Source: Variovorax gracilis (GTDB lineage Bacteria; Pseudomonadota; Gammaproteobacteria; Burkholderiales; Burkholderiaceae_C). From it: a DNA stretch of 64,000 nucleotides. Of the stretch, positions 26,408-33,900 are shown in pieces. The notes below the pieces were generated by a model. The model worked only from the letters and a program-made list of their open reading frames with translations. It had not been told where the DNA came from and did no database searches. The stretch lies in contig NZ_JASZYF010000015.1 in assembly GCF_030317115.1 (NCBI RefSeq), positions 55,712-119,711 on the forward strand, given 5' to 3'. The translations under genes were made by a program, and so were the position numbers. Positions within the stretch are counted from its first letter, which is position 1; each line of letters starts with the position of its first letter.

Positions 26408-27019
26408 TCAGGCGCCGCGGAACTGCACGCGGCGGTTCACGGCGGCGTTCGGATCGGCGTCTTCGACCGGCCGGCCTTCGCCGTAGCCCACCGTCCTCAG
26501 TCGTGCGGCGTCGATGCCGTGGTGCTGCACCAGATAGTCACGCACTGCACGGGCGCGGCCTCGCGAGAGCTCGAGGTTGTAGGCATCGCTGCCGACGGCG
26601 TCGGTGTGGCCTTCGACCGTGACGATGCTTCTCGGCCCAAGCAGCTTGATTCCTTCGGCCAGGGCGTCGAGCTGGGCCCGTGCCGCCGGAAGGATGTCGA
26701 CGGAGTCGAAGGCGAAGCGCACCGGCAGGGACAGCGCCGCGGCGTCGGCGTTGGAGCCGCCCGGCGCAACAGGGGCAGAAACCGGGACACGTGCCGAGGT
26801 CTTTGCCAGGGCGACTGCCGCTGCTGCGATGAACTTCGCAGGCGGTGCGGGCTCATCGTCGAGCAGGCGGATCGAGCGGGTCTTGCCGAGCACCTCCGCC
26901 ACGTCCTGCGGGTTCACGAGCTGGCCTTCACGGTACATGACGACCTTCTCGGCCTTCGCCAGCGGGGGGACCAGGGCAGCGGTGAGGGCGAGGGCGAGAG
27001 TGCTGAGGTAGCGGATCAT
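26408..27019 (-). CDS. OmpA-family exported protein
   Basis: 203 residues. A Sec signal (MIRYLSTLALALTAALVPPLAKA) precedes a linker and a C-terminal OmpA peptidoglycan-binding domain: VRFAFDSVDILPAARAQLD, VTVEGHTDAVGSDAYN, LSRGRARAVRDYL and NRRVQF. The 'HTDAVGSD..N..LS..RA' core is intact. An AAGGAG ribosome site six bases before the ATG at 27019 fixes the start. It is probably the last gene of the envelope cluster: 62 bp behind the DUF2807 gene and 194 bp ahead of the caspase-TssJ gene, with a GC-rich hairpin (26353-26368) in that gap. Confidence 0.9.
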   Translation of the reverse strand: MIRYLSTLALALTAALVPPLAKAEKVVMYREGQLVNPQDVAEVLGKTRSIRLLDDEPAPPAKFIAAAAVALAKTSARVPVSAPVAPGGSNADAAALSLPVRFAFDSVDILPAARAQLDALAEGIKLLGPRSIVTVEGHTDAVGSDAYNLELSRGRARAVRDYLVQHHGIDAARLRTVGYGEGRPVEDADPNAAVNRRVQFRGA

Positions 27020-27081
27020 TTCGGGCTCCTTGGGCATGGGGTTCGTCGATGCCCATGGGTTGCGCGCACCGCCGGCCCGGT

Positions 27082-27816
27082 TCAATCTTTCTCGATGGTG
27101 CCGATGCCGCGGATGGAGCGGGTCACGGCCGGGTCGCCCTGATAGCGCACATGGCCGATACCGCCGATGCGTACCGCCAGCGTGCTGCTGGCGGCCAGCC
27201 GCACTTCGCCGTTGCCATCGATCGCGACTTCGGCGCGCTCGCTGGCGAGCCTGGGTGCCAGATAGCTGCCCGTGCCGGTAATGGCGAGTTGCTGCGCCAC
27301 GACCTTGCCGCCGTCCACTGCGACGTCGCCGGCGCCGGTGATCCGCACGTCGAGGCTGCGTGCGTTGTCCAGGCGGTCGAGGCGGATGGAGCCGCCGCCC
27401 GCCAGCACCAGCACGAGCGCGTCGCTGCGCAGCGCTGCGATGCTGATCGTGCCGGCCGTGCGCGACTCGAAGGCGCGCAGCGTTCGCACGCCGAGCTTCA
27501 TCCGGATCGGCTGCTTCGTCTCGACCCGGCCGGGCGCAAGGCCGATGAGCAGGCGCCGATCGTGGACCTCGGTCGTGATCTTGCGCAGCACCGCAGGCTC
27601 CGCCTCCAGGGTCAGCGACTCGCGCGGGCCCTGTTCGATGCGGACGTCGCCGGCGACGGCAAACACGACCTCGTCGAAGTCGGCGACGCTGCGGGTTTCG
27701 GTGGCTGCCTGTGCGGGCCCCGAAGGGGTCGCGGCAAGCAACGCAGCGCAGCCGGCGGCAAGGGCCGCAGCCCGGAGCGACGGCGGTTGCGGGAAGGCTT
27801 GGGTGAACCAGTTCAT
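27082..27816 (-). CDS. DUF2807 (GIN) beta-solenoid exported protein
   Basis: 244 residues. A signal peptide (FPQPPSLRAAALAAGCAALLAATP to QAA) leads to the DUF2807 putative auto-transporter adhesin head domain: FDEVVFAVAGDVRIEQG, then repeated short strands with G-x-G turns (AGTISIAAL, GGGSIRLDRL, GAGDVAVDGG, GTGSYLAP, GNGEVRL) and ending GIGHVRYQGDP. The regular strands suggest a beta-helix acting in the periplasm or at the surface. GGAG eight bases before the ATG supports the start. Role in the cluster unknown. Confidence 0.82.
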   Translation of the reverse strand: MNWFTQAFPQPPSLRAAALAAGCAALLAATPSGPAQAATETRSVADFDEVVFAVAGDVRIEQGPRESLTLEAEPAVLRKITTEVHDRRLLIGLAPGRVETKQPIRMKLGVRTLRAFESRTAGTISIAALRSDALVLVLAGGGSIRLDRLDNARSLDVRITGAGDVAVDGGKVVAQQLAITGTGSYLAPRLASERAEVAIDGNGEVRLAASSTLAVRIGGIGHVRYQGDPAVTRSIRGIGTIEKD

Positions 27817-27847
27817 GACGGGGCTCCGGGTTGCGGCGGAATTGGTC

Positions 27848-28267
27848 TCAGCGCGGCAGCCAGAGGGCGGGCGGGGGCGGGTAAGGGCGCGCCATGCAGG
27901 TGGTTCCGCCGGGATCGGCGGTGACGATCAGGGCCCCGCCACGACGGTCGGTCGCCACCATCCTTGCGCCCTGCCGTGCTTCGGCGCTCAGCGTGACCGG
28001 ACCTTCCTCGAACAGCAGTCGGCCGTACTGCCAGCAGCGGAGCTGGTAGGTGGCGGGTGCCTTCCCGCCCGTTGCCGGCGGCGTTGGCGCGACCTGGGAT
28101 GCGACACGGTCGTCGCCACCGATGATTGCCGCGACAGCTGCGGTCGCGCCGCGGGGCCACTGCAGAACGATGCCGGTCACGGCGACGACGGCCACCAGGG
28201 AAAGCGCTGCCAGGCGGGCGCCGCGCCGTGCCTGACGATCAGAGAGGAAGTCACTTGGCTTGTACAT
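27848..28267 (-). CDS. Hypothetical single-pass membrane protein
   Basis: 139 residues, not recognised. A polar N-terminus (MYKPSDFLSDRQARRGAR) is followed by one membrane helix (LAALSLVAVVAVTGIVL), giving an N-in anchor, and a small periplasmic beta domain with two Cys (YQLRCWQYGRLLFEEG and GGTTCMARPYPPPP). AGGAG seven bases before the ATG fixes the start. Its first 17 bases overlap the end of the CsgG-like lipoprotein gene, so they are likely made together. It may be an accessory to that lipoprotein, judged from position alone. Confidence 0.6.
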   Translation of the reverse strand: MYKPSDFLSDRQARRGARLAALSLVAVVAVTGIVLQWPRGATAAVAAIIGGDDRVASQVAPTPPATGGKAPATYQLRCWQYGRLLFEEGPVTLSAEARQGARMVATDRRGGALIVTADPGGTTCMARPYPPPPALWLPR

Positions 28268-29855
28268 GGAAGTTCTCCTGGGCGAAAGTGCCGCCGCTGG
28301 CTTTGCCGAAGGCGGCGCTGATCATCTCGAGCGTGGCGCCGGGCAGGGGTTCGAAGTCGATGCCGACCACCGCCTGGGGCAGCGAGGACATCACGTCGCG
28401 CGGCGTTGCGAAGCAGGTCACTGTCTCGGGCACGCCCTTCGCATTCATCGAGAGCTGGAAGCGCATCGAGCCGGGCAATGTCAGAGGCTTCGCCGAAGCG
28501 ATGCGTGAGTCCCGCGTGAACCGGTTGGGGAAGAAGCGGATGACCTTGGCCTCCTCGTCCCGCAGGTAGCAGTAGACGTGGGCGTCCTGCGACGGCGCCA
28601 GGGAGAGGCTGATCGACTCCCCGCGGGCAAACCGCGTCTGCTGGTTCGGGGCCGAGACGGACAGCTTCAGGGGCGTCGCCGTGGGTGCAGGGGCCGTCGT
28701 CGGTGCGGTGGCTCCAGCTGTCCGTGATCCGGGCGTCGAGGCAGGCGTGCCGGGCGTTCCAGGGGCCACGTAGCGTGCCGGTTGCGCCGGGCGCTGGATC
28801 TTGCTGTGGTCTGCGGCGAGGAAGGCGCTGAAGAACTTGTCGTCGAGCACCGCCGCGCGGCTCAGGCCGAGCTGCTCGCGATAGTTGGAGATCGCCTCGT
28901 CGATGGCAGGATTGAATTCCCCGTCGATCGGCCCGTCGTAGAACCCGCGGTGGCGCAGCTGGTTCTGGAAGTAGGCGATCAGCTCGATGCGCGTCGAAGC
29001 CATCGCGCTGTACCAATCCAGCATCTCGAGACGCGTTTCCTCGTTTGCCTTCGGGTCGGTGACGCCCAGGCAGGACCAGTAGGGGGTCTTCGTCAGCTTG
29101 CCGATGAGCTCCACCACTGCCAGTTCGACCAGGCCGCGCAACGCCTGCGACTGGCCTTCCGAACGTGCCAGGTTCATGCTGTAGCTGATGCCGAACTTTT
29201 TGTACGCGGCGTCGCCGTCGATGCCCTTGCCCTGCTTCATGATCACCACGGCATTGCGTGACGTGACACCCGGCAGCACCCCCATGTCGCTGGTCGACAG
29301 CACGTTCAGGTCGAGCGCCAGCATGCTGGTGGACGCGTCTTTTGCAGCGCCAAGGTTGAGGTACGGGAAGTAGCCGATGCCGAAGTCTTTCTGGTTCTTG
29401 ATCAGGTTCTCGTCGAACTGCGAGACGGAACCCTTGATGTCGTAGCGCGGAATCGCCTGGTAGACCGCCGTGGTCTGCGCGGCCGACAGGAAGCTGACCA
29501 CGTTCAATGTGTCCTTGCCGAACGCGACCAGGCGCACCGCGCGGCTGCGCCGCGACATGTCCGACACCGCCGAGATCAGCATGTCACGCGTTCCGGCGTT
29601 CAGCTTCTTGGTTTCGTCGGTGATTTCCTCGGTCAGCATCGTGACGTCGCGCACGCCGAAGTCGAGCATCAGCGTGTCCATGCAGCGCAGCGACTGCGAA
29701 AAGCCCGTGATCGAGCGCTGAGGGCGTTGCTCGGGGCCGACGCGGATCTCGGCGGTCTGTTCGAGGGTTGGCTGCTTGACCTCGAGCGCCTGGCAGCCTG
29801 CGAGTGCTGCGATTGCGCCAATCGCCAGGAAGCGCACGATGCGGGGCGGTTTCAT
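28251..29855 (-). CDS. CsgG/HfaB-like lipoprotein with peptidoglycan-binding and DUF4384 domains
   Basis: 534 residues. The signal ends in lipobox LAGC (Cys21). The first 300 residues resemble the CsgG family of curli and holdfast secretion lipoproteins, with the pattern FGVRDVTMLTEEI...GTRDMLISAVSDMSRRSRAVRLV, a Gln/Asp-rich domain SVSQFDENL, and GLVELAVVELIGKL. A helical repeat with RHRGFYDGPIDGEFN is a peptidoglycan-binding domain 1 motif. After a Thr/Pro linker a beta domain matches DUF4384 (ISLSLAPSQDAHVYCYLRDEE). It probably sits in the outer membrane and may form or gate a pore. A GGAG site supports the start. DUF4384 is often found near caspase-like genes, as here. Confidence 0.78.
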   Translation of the reverse strand: MKPPRIVRFLAIGAIAALAGCQALEVKQPTLEQTAEIRVGPEQRPQRSITGFSQSLRCMDTLMLDFGVRDVTMLTEEITDETKKLNAGTRDMLISAVSDMSRRSRAVRLVAFGKDTLNVVSFLSAAQTTAVYQAIPRYDIKGSVSQFDENLIKNQKDFGIGYFPYLNLGAAKDASTSMLALDLNVLSTSDMGVLPGVTSRNAVVIMKQGKGIDGDAAYKKFGISYSMNLARSEGQSQALRGLVELAVVELIGKLTKTPYWSCLGVTDPKANEETRLEMLDWYSAMASTRIELIAYFQNQLRHRGFYDGPIDGEFNPAIDEAISNYREQLGLSRAAVLDDKFFSAFLAADHSKIQRPAQPARYVAPGTPGTPASTPGSRTAGATAPTTAPAPTATPLKLSVSAPNQQTRFARGESISLSLAPSQDAHVYCYLRDEEAKVIRFFPNRFTRDSRIASAKPLTLPGSMRFQLSMNAKGVPETVTCFATPRDVMSSLPQAVVGIDFEPLPGATLEMISAAFGKASGGTFAQENFHVQAK

Positions 29856-29882
29856 GACATCTCCGTTCTTGGCGATTTCGGC

Positions 29883-30215
29883 TCACCGGCAACTGCCGCG
29901 GCCGACGATGTTGATGGCATTGGGTGCGAACACGAACACCTCGCGCGGCGCGGCTCCGATGCGCCCGCCCGTGTCGATGTTGCCGATGCTCTGGCTCCCG
30001 CATGTGCCCTGGTTTTGGATTTGCTCCAGGGACTTGCCTTGTTCTTCAGCCTTGCGCTCCTGCGCGCTGATGCGGATCTTTTCCTTCGCGATCTTGGCGC
30101 GGAACCGTGAGTCGACCTCCAGCAGCTCCTGCCCCGCGAATGCACTGGCGCATGCGCCCAGCGTGATGGCGACGAGGATGATGCGGGAGGTGCGGCGGAT
30201 GAGGGGTGCATTCAT
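29883..30215 (-). CDS. Hypothetical exported protein of the CsgG-like cluster
   Basis: 110 residues, not recognised. It has a Sec signal (RIILVAITLGACASAFA), a charged helical middle (DSRFRAKIAKEKIRISAQERKAEEQ) and a small C-terminal domain with two Cys (QGTCGSQSIGN and VGRGSC) that could form a disulfide. The sequence LGAC could be read as a lipobox, so a lipoprotein is possible. AAGGAG lies seven bases before the ATG. It stands 27 bp upstream of the CsgG-like gene. A chaperone or assembly factor role, like CsgE or CsgF in curli, is conceivable from position but not supported by motif. Confidence 0.6.
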   Translation of the reverse strand: MNAPLIRRTSRIILVAITLGACASAFAGQELLEVDSRFRAKIAKEKIRISAQERKAEEQGKSLEQIQNQGTCGSQSIGNIDTGGRIGAAPREVFVFAPNAINIVGRGSCR

Positions 30216-30231
30216 GGTGGGTCTCCTTGCT

Positions 30232-30262
30232 GGAAAACCGCCAGCGCCGTCGGCGCTGGCGG
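30232..30262 (-). terminator. Rho-independent terminator after the repeat-protein gene
   Basis: A perfect 11-bp inverted repeat (CCGCCAGCGCC / GGCGCTGGCGG, loop of three) lies at 30238-30262. On the minus strand it is followed by TTTTCC. It sits 25 bp past the stop of the repeat-protein gene, so most transcripts of that gene should end here, with some read-through into the CsgG-like cluster possible. Confidence 0.8.
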
Positions 30263-30287
30263 ATGTGGGACGAAGGCACAGTGCTGG

Positions 30288-30860
30288 TTACTTGGCGACA
30301 CCGATGCTTTGAGCGGCGGTGGACAGGAAGCCGCTTGCGGTGTTGTTGGAGTTGGTGGCGATGACGGTCGAGTTGGTCAGCTTGCCGTTGCCTTGCGCGC
30401 CACCGATCTGCTGGCTGGCCGTGGACAGGAAGCCGGATGCGGTGTTGCTTGCACCATTGGCGATCACGGTCGAGTTGCTCACCTTGCCGTTGCCCTTGGC
30501 GAAGCCCACTTCCTGCGTGGCAGTGCTGAGGAAGCCCGAAGCCCTGTTGTTCAGGTTCGTTCCGATGACCGTGCTGTTGGTGAGCTCGCCGTTGTCCCGT
30601 GCGTGGCCGACGCTTTGGTTCGCCGTCGACAGGAAGCCCGAGGCGGAGTTGTTGGCCCCGTTGGCGATCACCGTGCTGTTGGTGATCTTGGAGTTCCCCT
30701 CGGACACACCGATGTTCTGACGCGCCGTCGCCAGGAAGCCGGACGAGGTGTTGTTGGCGTTGGTGGACAGCACCGTCGAGCCGGCGATTTCGCCCGCCAT
30801 CGCGCCACCGAAGGCGAGACCGAGGGCGATGAGGATGGATGCTTTGCGAACGATTTGCAT
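30288..30860 (-). CDS. Exported protein of five 34-residue Asn/Ser-rich repeats
   Basis: 190 residues. A Sec signal (KASILIALGLAFGGAMA) is followed from residue 25 by five repeats of 34 residues, the last shortened. The consensus includes NSTVIA, a two- to three-residue Asn turn, ASGFLSTA, a conserved Gln and a Gly, and ends GNGK. Each repeat is rich in Asn, Ser, Gly and Gln, as in amyloid or beta-solenoid surface subunits. No cysteine is present. GGAG six bases before the ATG supports the start, and a terminator follows. It stands upstream of the CsgG-like gene. A curli-like fibre subunit is plausible, although the CsgA spacing (about 22 residues) differs. Confidence 0.75.
   Translation of the reverse strand: MQIVRKASILIALGLAFGGAMAGEIAGSTVLSTNANNTSSGFLATARQNIGVSEGNSKITNSTVIANGANNSASGFLSTANQSVGHARDNGELTNSTVIGTNLNNRASGFLSTATQEVGFAKGNGKVSNSTVIANGASNTASGFLSTASQQIGGAQGNGKLTNSTVIATNSNNTASGFLSTAAQSIGVAK
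30291..30788 (-). repeat. Five tandem 102-bp repeats inside the repeat-protein gene
   Basis: The repeats are coding and in phase, so each unit is 102 bp (34 codons), giving four full units and one partial. They are diverged at the DNA level and keep the same amino-acid positions: a Val-Ile pair, an Asn turn, Phe-Leu-Ser-Thr, and Gln. Units 2 and 4 share one Asn-turn form (ANG) and units 3 and 5 share another (TN), as if a two-unit block had duplicated. Confidence 0.8.
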
Positions 30861-31133
30861 GATGATCTCCAGAGAGTGGTGAACAAGGGTTTTGGTGGGG
30901 CTTGCCGATCTGCTTGCCTTCCCGCTCCATGGGTTGCGCCCGGTTCAGAATCGGTTCAAACGATTTGCGGCCGTTGCGCAAAGAAAAATTGGAGGGCCTC
31001 CTGAAGTGCATCGCGGGGATGTCGGCGGCTTTGCGACGTGCCTGCCGTTCGCTGCACGCATGGCGGGCGAGCGGGGCGGCGTTCGGCTCAGCCGATTGCT
31101 GGCGGCGGGTGTGCCAGCGTAGGATCGCCCGCC

Positions 31134-32093
31134 ATGCGCGACAGTGCTCCGCCTGACCCTCCTCCCCATCCACCGCGCTTGACGGGTTTGCGCGGCACCT
31201 GGGACGCGCTGCGCAATTTCGGCCTGGTGAGCCTCGGTACCCCGGGAGCCGGCGAGTACGACAGCTTCACGGCCAGCGATGGCCAGGTGGTCCCCGTGTA
31301 CGTGCTCGGCAAGGGCTCGCCGCTGGTGCTGGTGCATGGGGTCGGGTGCTCGCATCGCGACTGGATGCCGGTGGCGCGACGGCTGGCGCGGCGCCATTGC
31401 GTGCTCGCCTGGGACGCACGCGGCCATGGCAGTTGCCGGCCGGTGCGCGGCAGCATCACGCTGGCGCGACTGGCCTGCGACCTGGCCGAGATGCTCGACC
31501 ACTTCGGACTGCAGCGTTCGGTGCTGGTGGGCCACTCCATGGGCGCCCTGACGCTGATGCAGTATCTGCATCTGTATGGCACGCAGCGCGTGGCGGCGGT
31601 GACGCTGATCGACCAGTCACCGCGCATCGTGACGGACGACAGCTGGCGTCTCGGGCTGTTCGGCGGCTGCAGCGCGGCGATGCTGGCGGGGCTGATCGCG
31701 GGGGCGCGCCAGGACTTGGCCGAGACGCTGTTGAACGAGGTCGGAGCGATCGGAGGCGCCTGGCTCCGGCGCCAGCTCGCTGCCGAAGCAGCGCTCGGAC
31801 GGATGCTGCGCCGGCGCCTGGGACGCATCGACGTCCGGCCGTTGCTCGACCTCGCCGAGTCGATGGCGCAGGCCGACTTCCGCGCTTCGCTGTCGCGTCT
31901 CGACGCCCCGTTGCTGGTCGTGCTCGGAGCTCGCAGCCCGCATTACGCCGGCCTGCCGCTCGATGCCTGGTATCGCGACACGGTGAAGCACGCGCAGATC
32001 TCGATCTATCCGCGCGCCGGCCACTCCCCGCATGTCAGTGAGCCGCTGCGCTTCTCGCGCGAACTCGAGCGCTTCATGGACGACCACGCGTGA
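31134..32093 (+). CDS. Alpha/beta hydrolase
   Basis: 319 residues. HGVGCSHRDWM is the oxyanion-hole loop, GHSMGA is the nucleophile elbow and the catalytic His lies in RAGHSPHVSEP. The cap domain is Arg/Ala-rich. It resembles general esterases or haloperoxidase-like hydrolases; the substrate is unknown. The start at 31134 (MRDSAPP) was chosen over an in-frame opening at 31038 whose first 32 codons read as noise. It is a rightward single gene between leftward caspase and envelope clusters. Confidence 0.85.
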   Translation: MRDSAPPDPPPHPPRLTGLRGTWDALRNFGLVSLGTPGAGEYDSFTASDGQVVPVYVLGKGSPLVLVHGVGCSHRDWMPVARRLARRHCVLAWDARGHGSCRPVRGSITLARLACDLAEMLDHFGLQRSVLVGHSMGALTLMQYLHLYGTQRVAAVTLIDQSPRIVTDDSWRLGLFGGCSAAMLAGLIAGARQDLAETLLNEVGAIGGAWLRRQLAAEAALGRMLRRRLGRIDVRPLLDLAESMAQADFRASLSRLDAPLLVVLGARSPHYAGLPLDAWYRDTVKHAQISIYPRAGHSPHVSEPLRFSRELERFMDDHA

Positions 32094-32149
32094 GCGGGCC
32101 CGGGCGGGCTCAGTCGCCAACCACGCCAGGCGCCGACGGCAGGGCGCTC

Positions 32150-32986
32150 CTACCCACAGCGTCCCTTGTCGTCCGATTTGAAGCAGAAGTCGGAGGTCAG
32201 GCTCGACGACTCCCAGGGCACCTGCGCACGCCCGGTGTCTTCGGCCACGCCGATGCGGACCCGCTTGAAAAGCTGCTCGATCTGCAAGCCCGGCGTCGGC
32301 AGGTTGGCCAGCAGGTGACGCGCATAGACGCTGTGCTTGCTGTTGGCGCCGTCGAGCGCGACGCCGTTGGGCGCGGTCGAGAAGGCCACCAGGGTGCCCA
32401 CGGGTGCATCGAGGGTCGCCAGTCCGCCCGGCGTCGCGCCGCGGAATTTGAGGCGCCGGCCGTCGGGTCCGACGATGACGCCGCCGGCGAAGGGGTTCAC
32501 GCGGCAGGCGTCGAGAACCACGATGTTGATGCCGGTGCGAATGGCGCTGAGCCGGTCGACAAACTCGCCGACGTCTGCGCTTTGCCGCTGGATCTCCTCC
32601 TCCGACTGCGGATCCGCGTCGATCGGCACCAGGTAGTTGCGGCCCTTCACCTGGACGCCGTGGCCGGCATAGAACAGCATGCGCACCGACGCCTTCGGCG
32701 CGCGCACCGAAAACTCGCGCAGCGACTCGATCAGGTCTGCCAGCCGCGTGTTCTGACGCAGGGTCACGTCATAGCCGAGGCCACGCAGCGCCGTTGCCAC
32801 GGCGTTGGCGTCGCCCGGCGGGTTCTTCAGCGGTGCCGCGCGGTACGCGCCGTTGCCGATCACTAAGGCAATGCGCGAGTCGGCGCCGGGGACGTCGGCA
32901 GGGGCGCTCATGGCGCGACCGTAGCGCAGCGCTGTGGCGCCCAACGTGCAGCGCAGCAGGATGCGGCGGGTCAGCAGCGTGGCCAT
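32150..32986 (-). CDS. Caspase-like peptidase, exported
   Basis: 278 residues. An N-terminal segment (RRILLRCTLGATALRYGRA) looks like a signal peptide of Tat style. The caspase-like C14 domain starts at SRIALVIGNGAY and has the catalytic His in LFYAGHG (His109) and Cys in VVLDACRVNPF (Cys161). The C-terminus is short (ending DFCFKSDDKGRCG, with two Cys). It probably acts in the periplasm. It is five bases downstream of the anti-sigma gene, so it is likely part of the operon controlled by the ECF sigma factor. Substrate specificity is undetermined; other bacterial C14 proteins cleave after basic residues. Confidence 0.88.
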   Translation of the reverse strand: MATLLTRRILLRCTLGATALRYGRAMSAPADVPGADSRIALVIGNGAYRAAPLKNPPGDANAVATALRGLGYDVTLRQNTRLADLIESLREFSVRAPKASVRMLFYAGHGVQVKGRNYLVPIDADPQSEEEIQRQSADVGEFVDRLSAIRTGINIVVLDACRVNPFAGGVIVGPDGRRLKFRGATPGGLATLDAPVGTLVAFSTAPNGVALDGANSKHSVYARHLLANLPTPGLQIEQLFKRVRIGVAEDTGRAQVPWESSSLTSDFCFKSDDKGRCG

Positions 32987-32991
32987 GGCGG

Positions 32992-33609
32992 CTACTCCCG
33001 AGGCGGCACGCCGGGTGCCAGCGAGGCGGCTTGAACGATGGGGGCAGCCTGCACCCGGGCGAGCGCCGCAGCCTCGCTGCCGGCCGGCACTCGCAGGTAG
33101 TAGTCGCCGAGCTGGCCAGGGCCGCCGGCCAGCTCGCCGTGAACCAGGACCATCAGCATGCGGATGTCGGCCTCCTTGGCGTCCGGCGCGAAGCTGATCT
33201 TCAGCATCGGGCCCTCCTCGACGCGAACTGCATTCAGCGCGCGGATCTCGTCGGCATTCTCACGAGCGTCACCCAGCAGGTTCACGATCACGCCACCTTG
33301 CACGGCCACCACCGCCAGCGCGGCCATTGCATAGCTCGGGCGCATGCCAAAGTTGCCGAAGAAGGCGCTGACCCGCTCGGCGAAGGTCGGACGGTCGCCC
33401 TGGATCAGGCGCATGGCGCGTGCCAGGCCGATCGTCGGCGGCACCGCCGGCACGCATTCCTGCACGCGCGCTTGCAGCGAGCGATACCAGTCCAGCTCGC
33501 CGCGGGCCTCGGGATGCTGTTCCAGGTAGGCCTCGACCCAGGCGCGGTCTTCAGGGCCCAGCGAGCCGTTGGCGTACCAGGGGAGCAGTTCTTCGAAGCG
33601 TTCACTCAT
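32992..33609 (-). CDS. Anti-sigma factor
   Basis: 205 residues. The N-terminal helical domain (MSERFEELLPWYANGSL, then PEDRAWVEAYLEQHPEA) is the usual anti-sigma lead without a zinc motif. One membrane helix (SYAMAALAVVAVQGGVIVNLL, residues about 115-135) anchors it, and a periplasmic domain with beta strands follows (MLKISFAPDAKEADIRMLMV, LGDYYLRVPAG). It would hold the ECF sigma factor inactive until a signal acts on the periplasmic part. Its ATG overlaps the stop of a 43-codon ORF (ATGA at 33606-33609). Confidence 0.83.
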   Translation of the reverse strand: MSERFEELLPWYANGSLGPEDRAWVEAYLEQHPEARGELDWYRSLQARVQECVPAVPPTIGLARAMRLIQGDRPTFAERVSAFFGNFGMRPSYAMAALAVVAVQGGVIVNLLGDARENADEIRALNAVRVEEGPMLKISFAPDAKEADIRMLMVLVHGELAGGPGQLGDYYLRVPAGSEAAALARVQAAPIVQAASLAPGVPPRE

Positions 33610-33737
33610 GATGCCTGCGCTCCCGTGGCAACGGTCGCACCCTCGCGGTGCGGCAACGATGAAAAGATCTCGACCATGGTGACCACCAAGAATTCTTCGG
33701 GCTCTGCGAGCCTGTGACTGACCCGATCGTTGTCCAT
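33606..33737 (-). CDS. 43-residue leader ORF coupled to the anti-sigma gene
   Basis: A short frame opens with ATG at 33737 and reads 43 codons before TGA, which overlaps the anti-sigma ATG (ATGA). Its first four residues, MDND, repeat the first four of the sigma factor, and a motif like that upstream of the sigma gene lies 24 bases before its ATG. The remainder (RVSHRLAEPEEF, then a Val-rich middle) shows no domain. It could be a leader peptide that sets anti-sigma translation, or the trace of a duplicated sigma-gene start. No ribosome site is visible. The frame and coupling are certain; expression is not. Confidence 0.45.
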   Translation of the reverse strand: MDNDRVSHRLAEPEEFLVVTMVEIFSSLPHREGATVATGAQAS

Positions 33738-33761
33738 GCAAGCGGCCACTGTGGTGAGATC

Positions 33762-33775
33762 ACGCAATATAGCGT
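33762..33775 (-). promoter_or_regulatory. Promoter-like motif upstream of the anti-sigma operon
   Basis: On the plus strand this reads ACGCAATATAGCGT. It matches the motif upstream of the sigma gene at 12 of 14 positions if one base is allowed in the middle. It lies 24 bases before the ATG of the short ORF. Its outer arms CACGC/GCGTG are a perfect inverted repeat. It could be a -10 region (TATATT on the minus strand) or a repressor site. Confidence 0.5.
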
Positions 33776-33900
33776 GCACGACCGACCGTACCGAGACCCC
33801 GATCTACCTGCACGGGACATGCCCGTGTCGCCTCTGGGTTGCACGAAGCCGGCGGATGGTTCAGTTTATTTTTGCGCGCTTGCCACACACCCCGCAAGCC

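Noticed and set aside
30291..30788. Regular repeats considered as a CRISPR array
   Set aside because: Units are directly adjacent, 102 bp long, lack spacers and keep one reading frame behind a signal peptide. They are protein repeats.
32970..33741. Longer anti-sigma frame starting at 33741
   Set aside because: The first 44 codons are Arg/Gly noise and overlap the short coupled ORF; the N-terminus MSERFEELL at 33609 fits the family.
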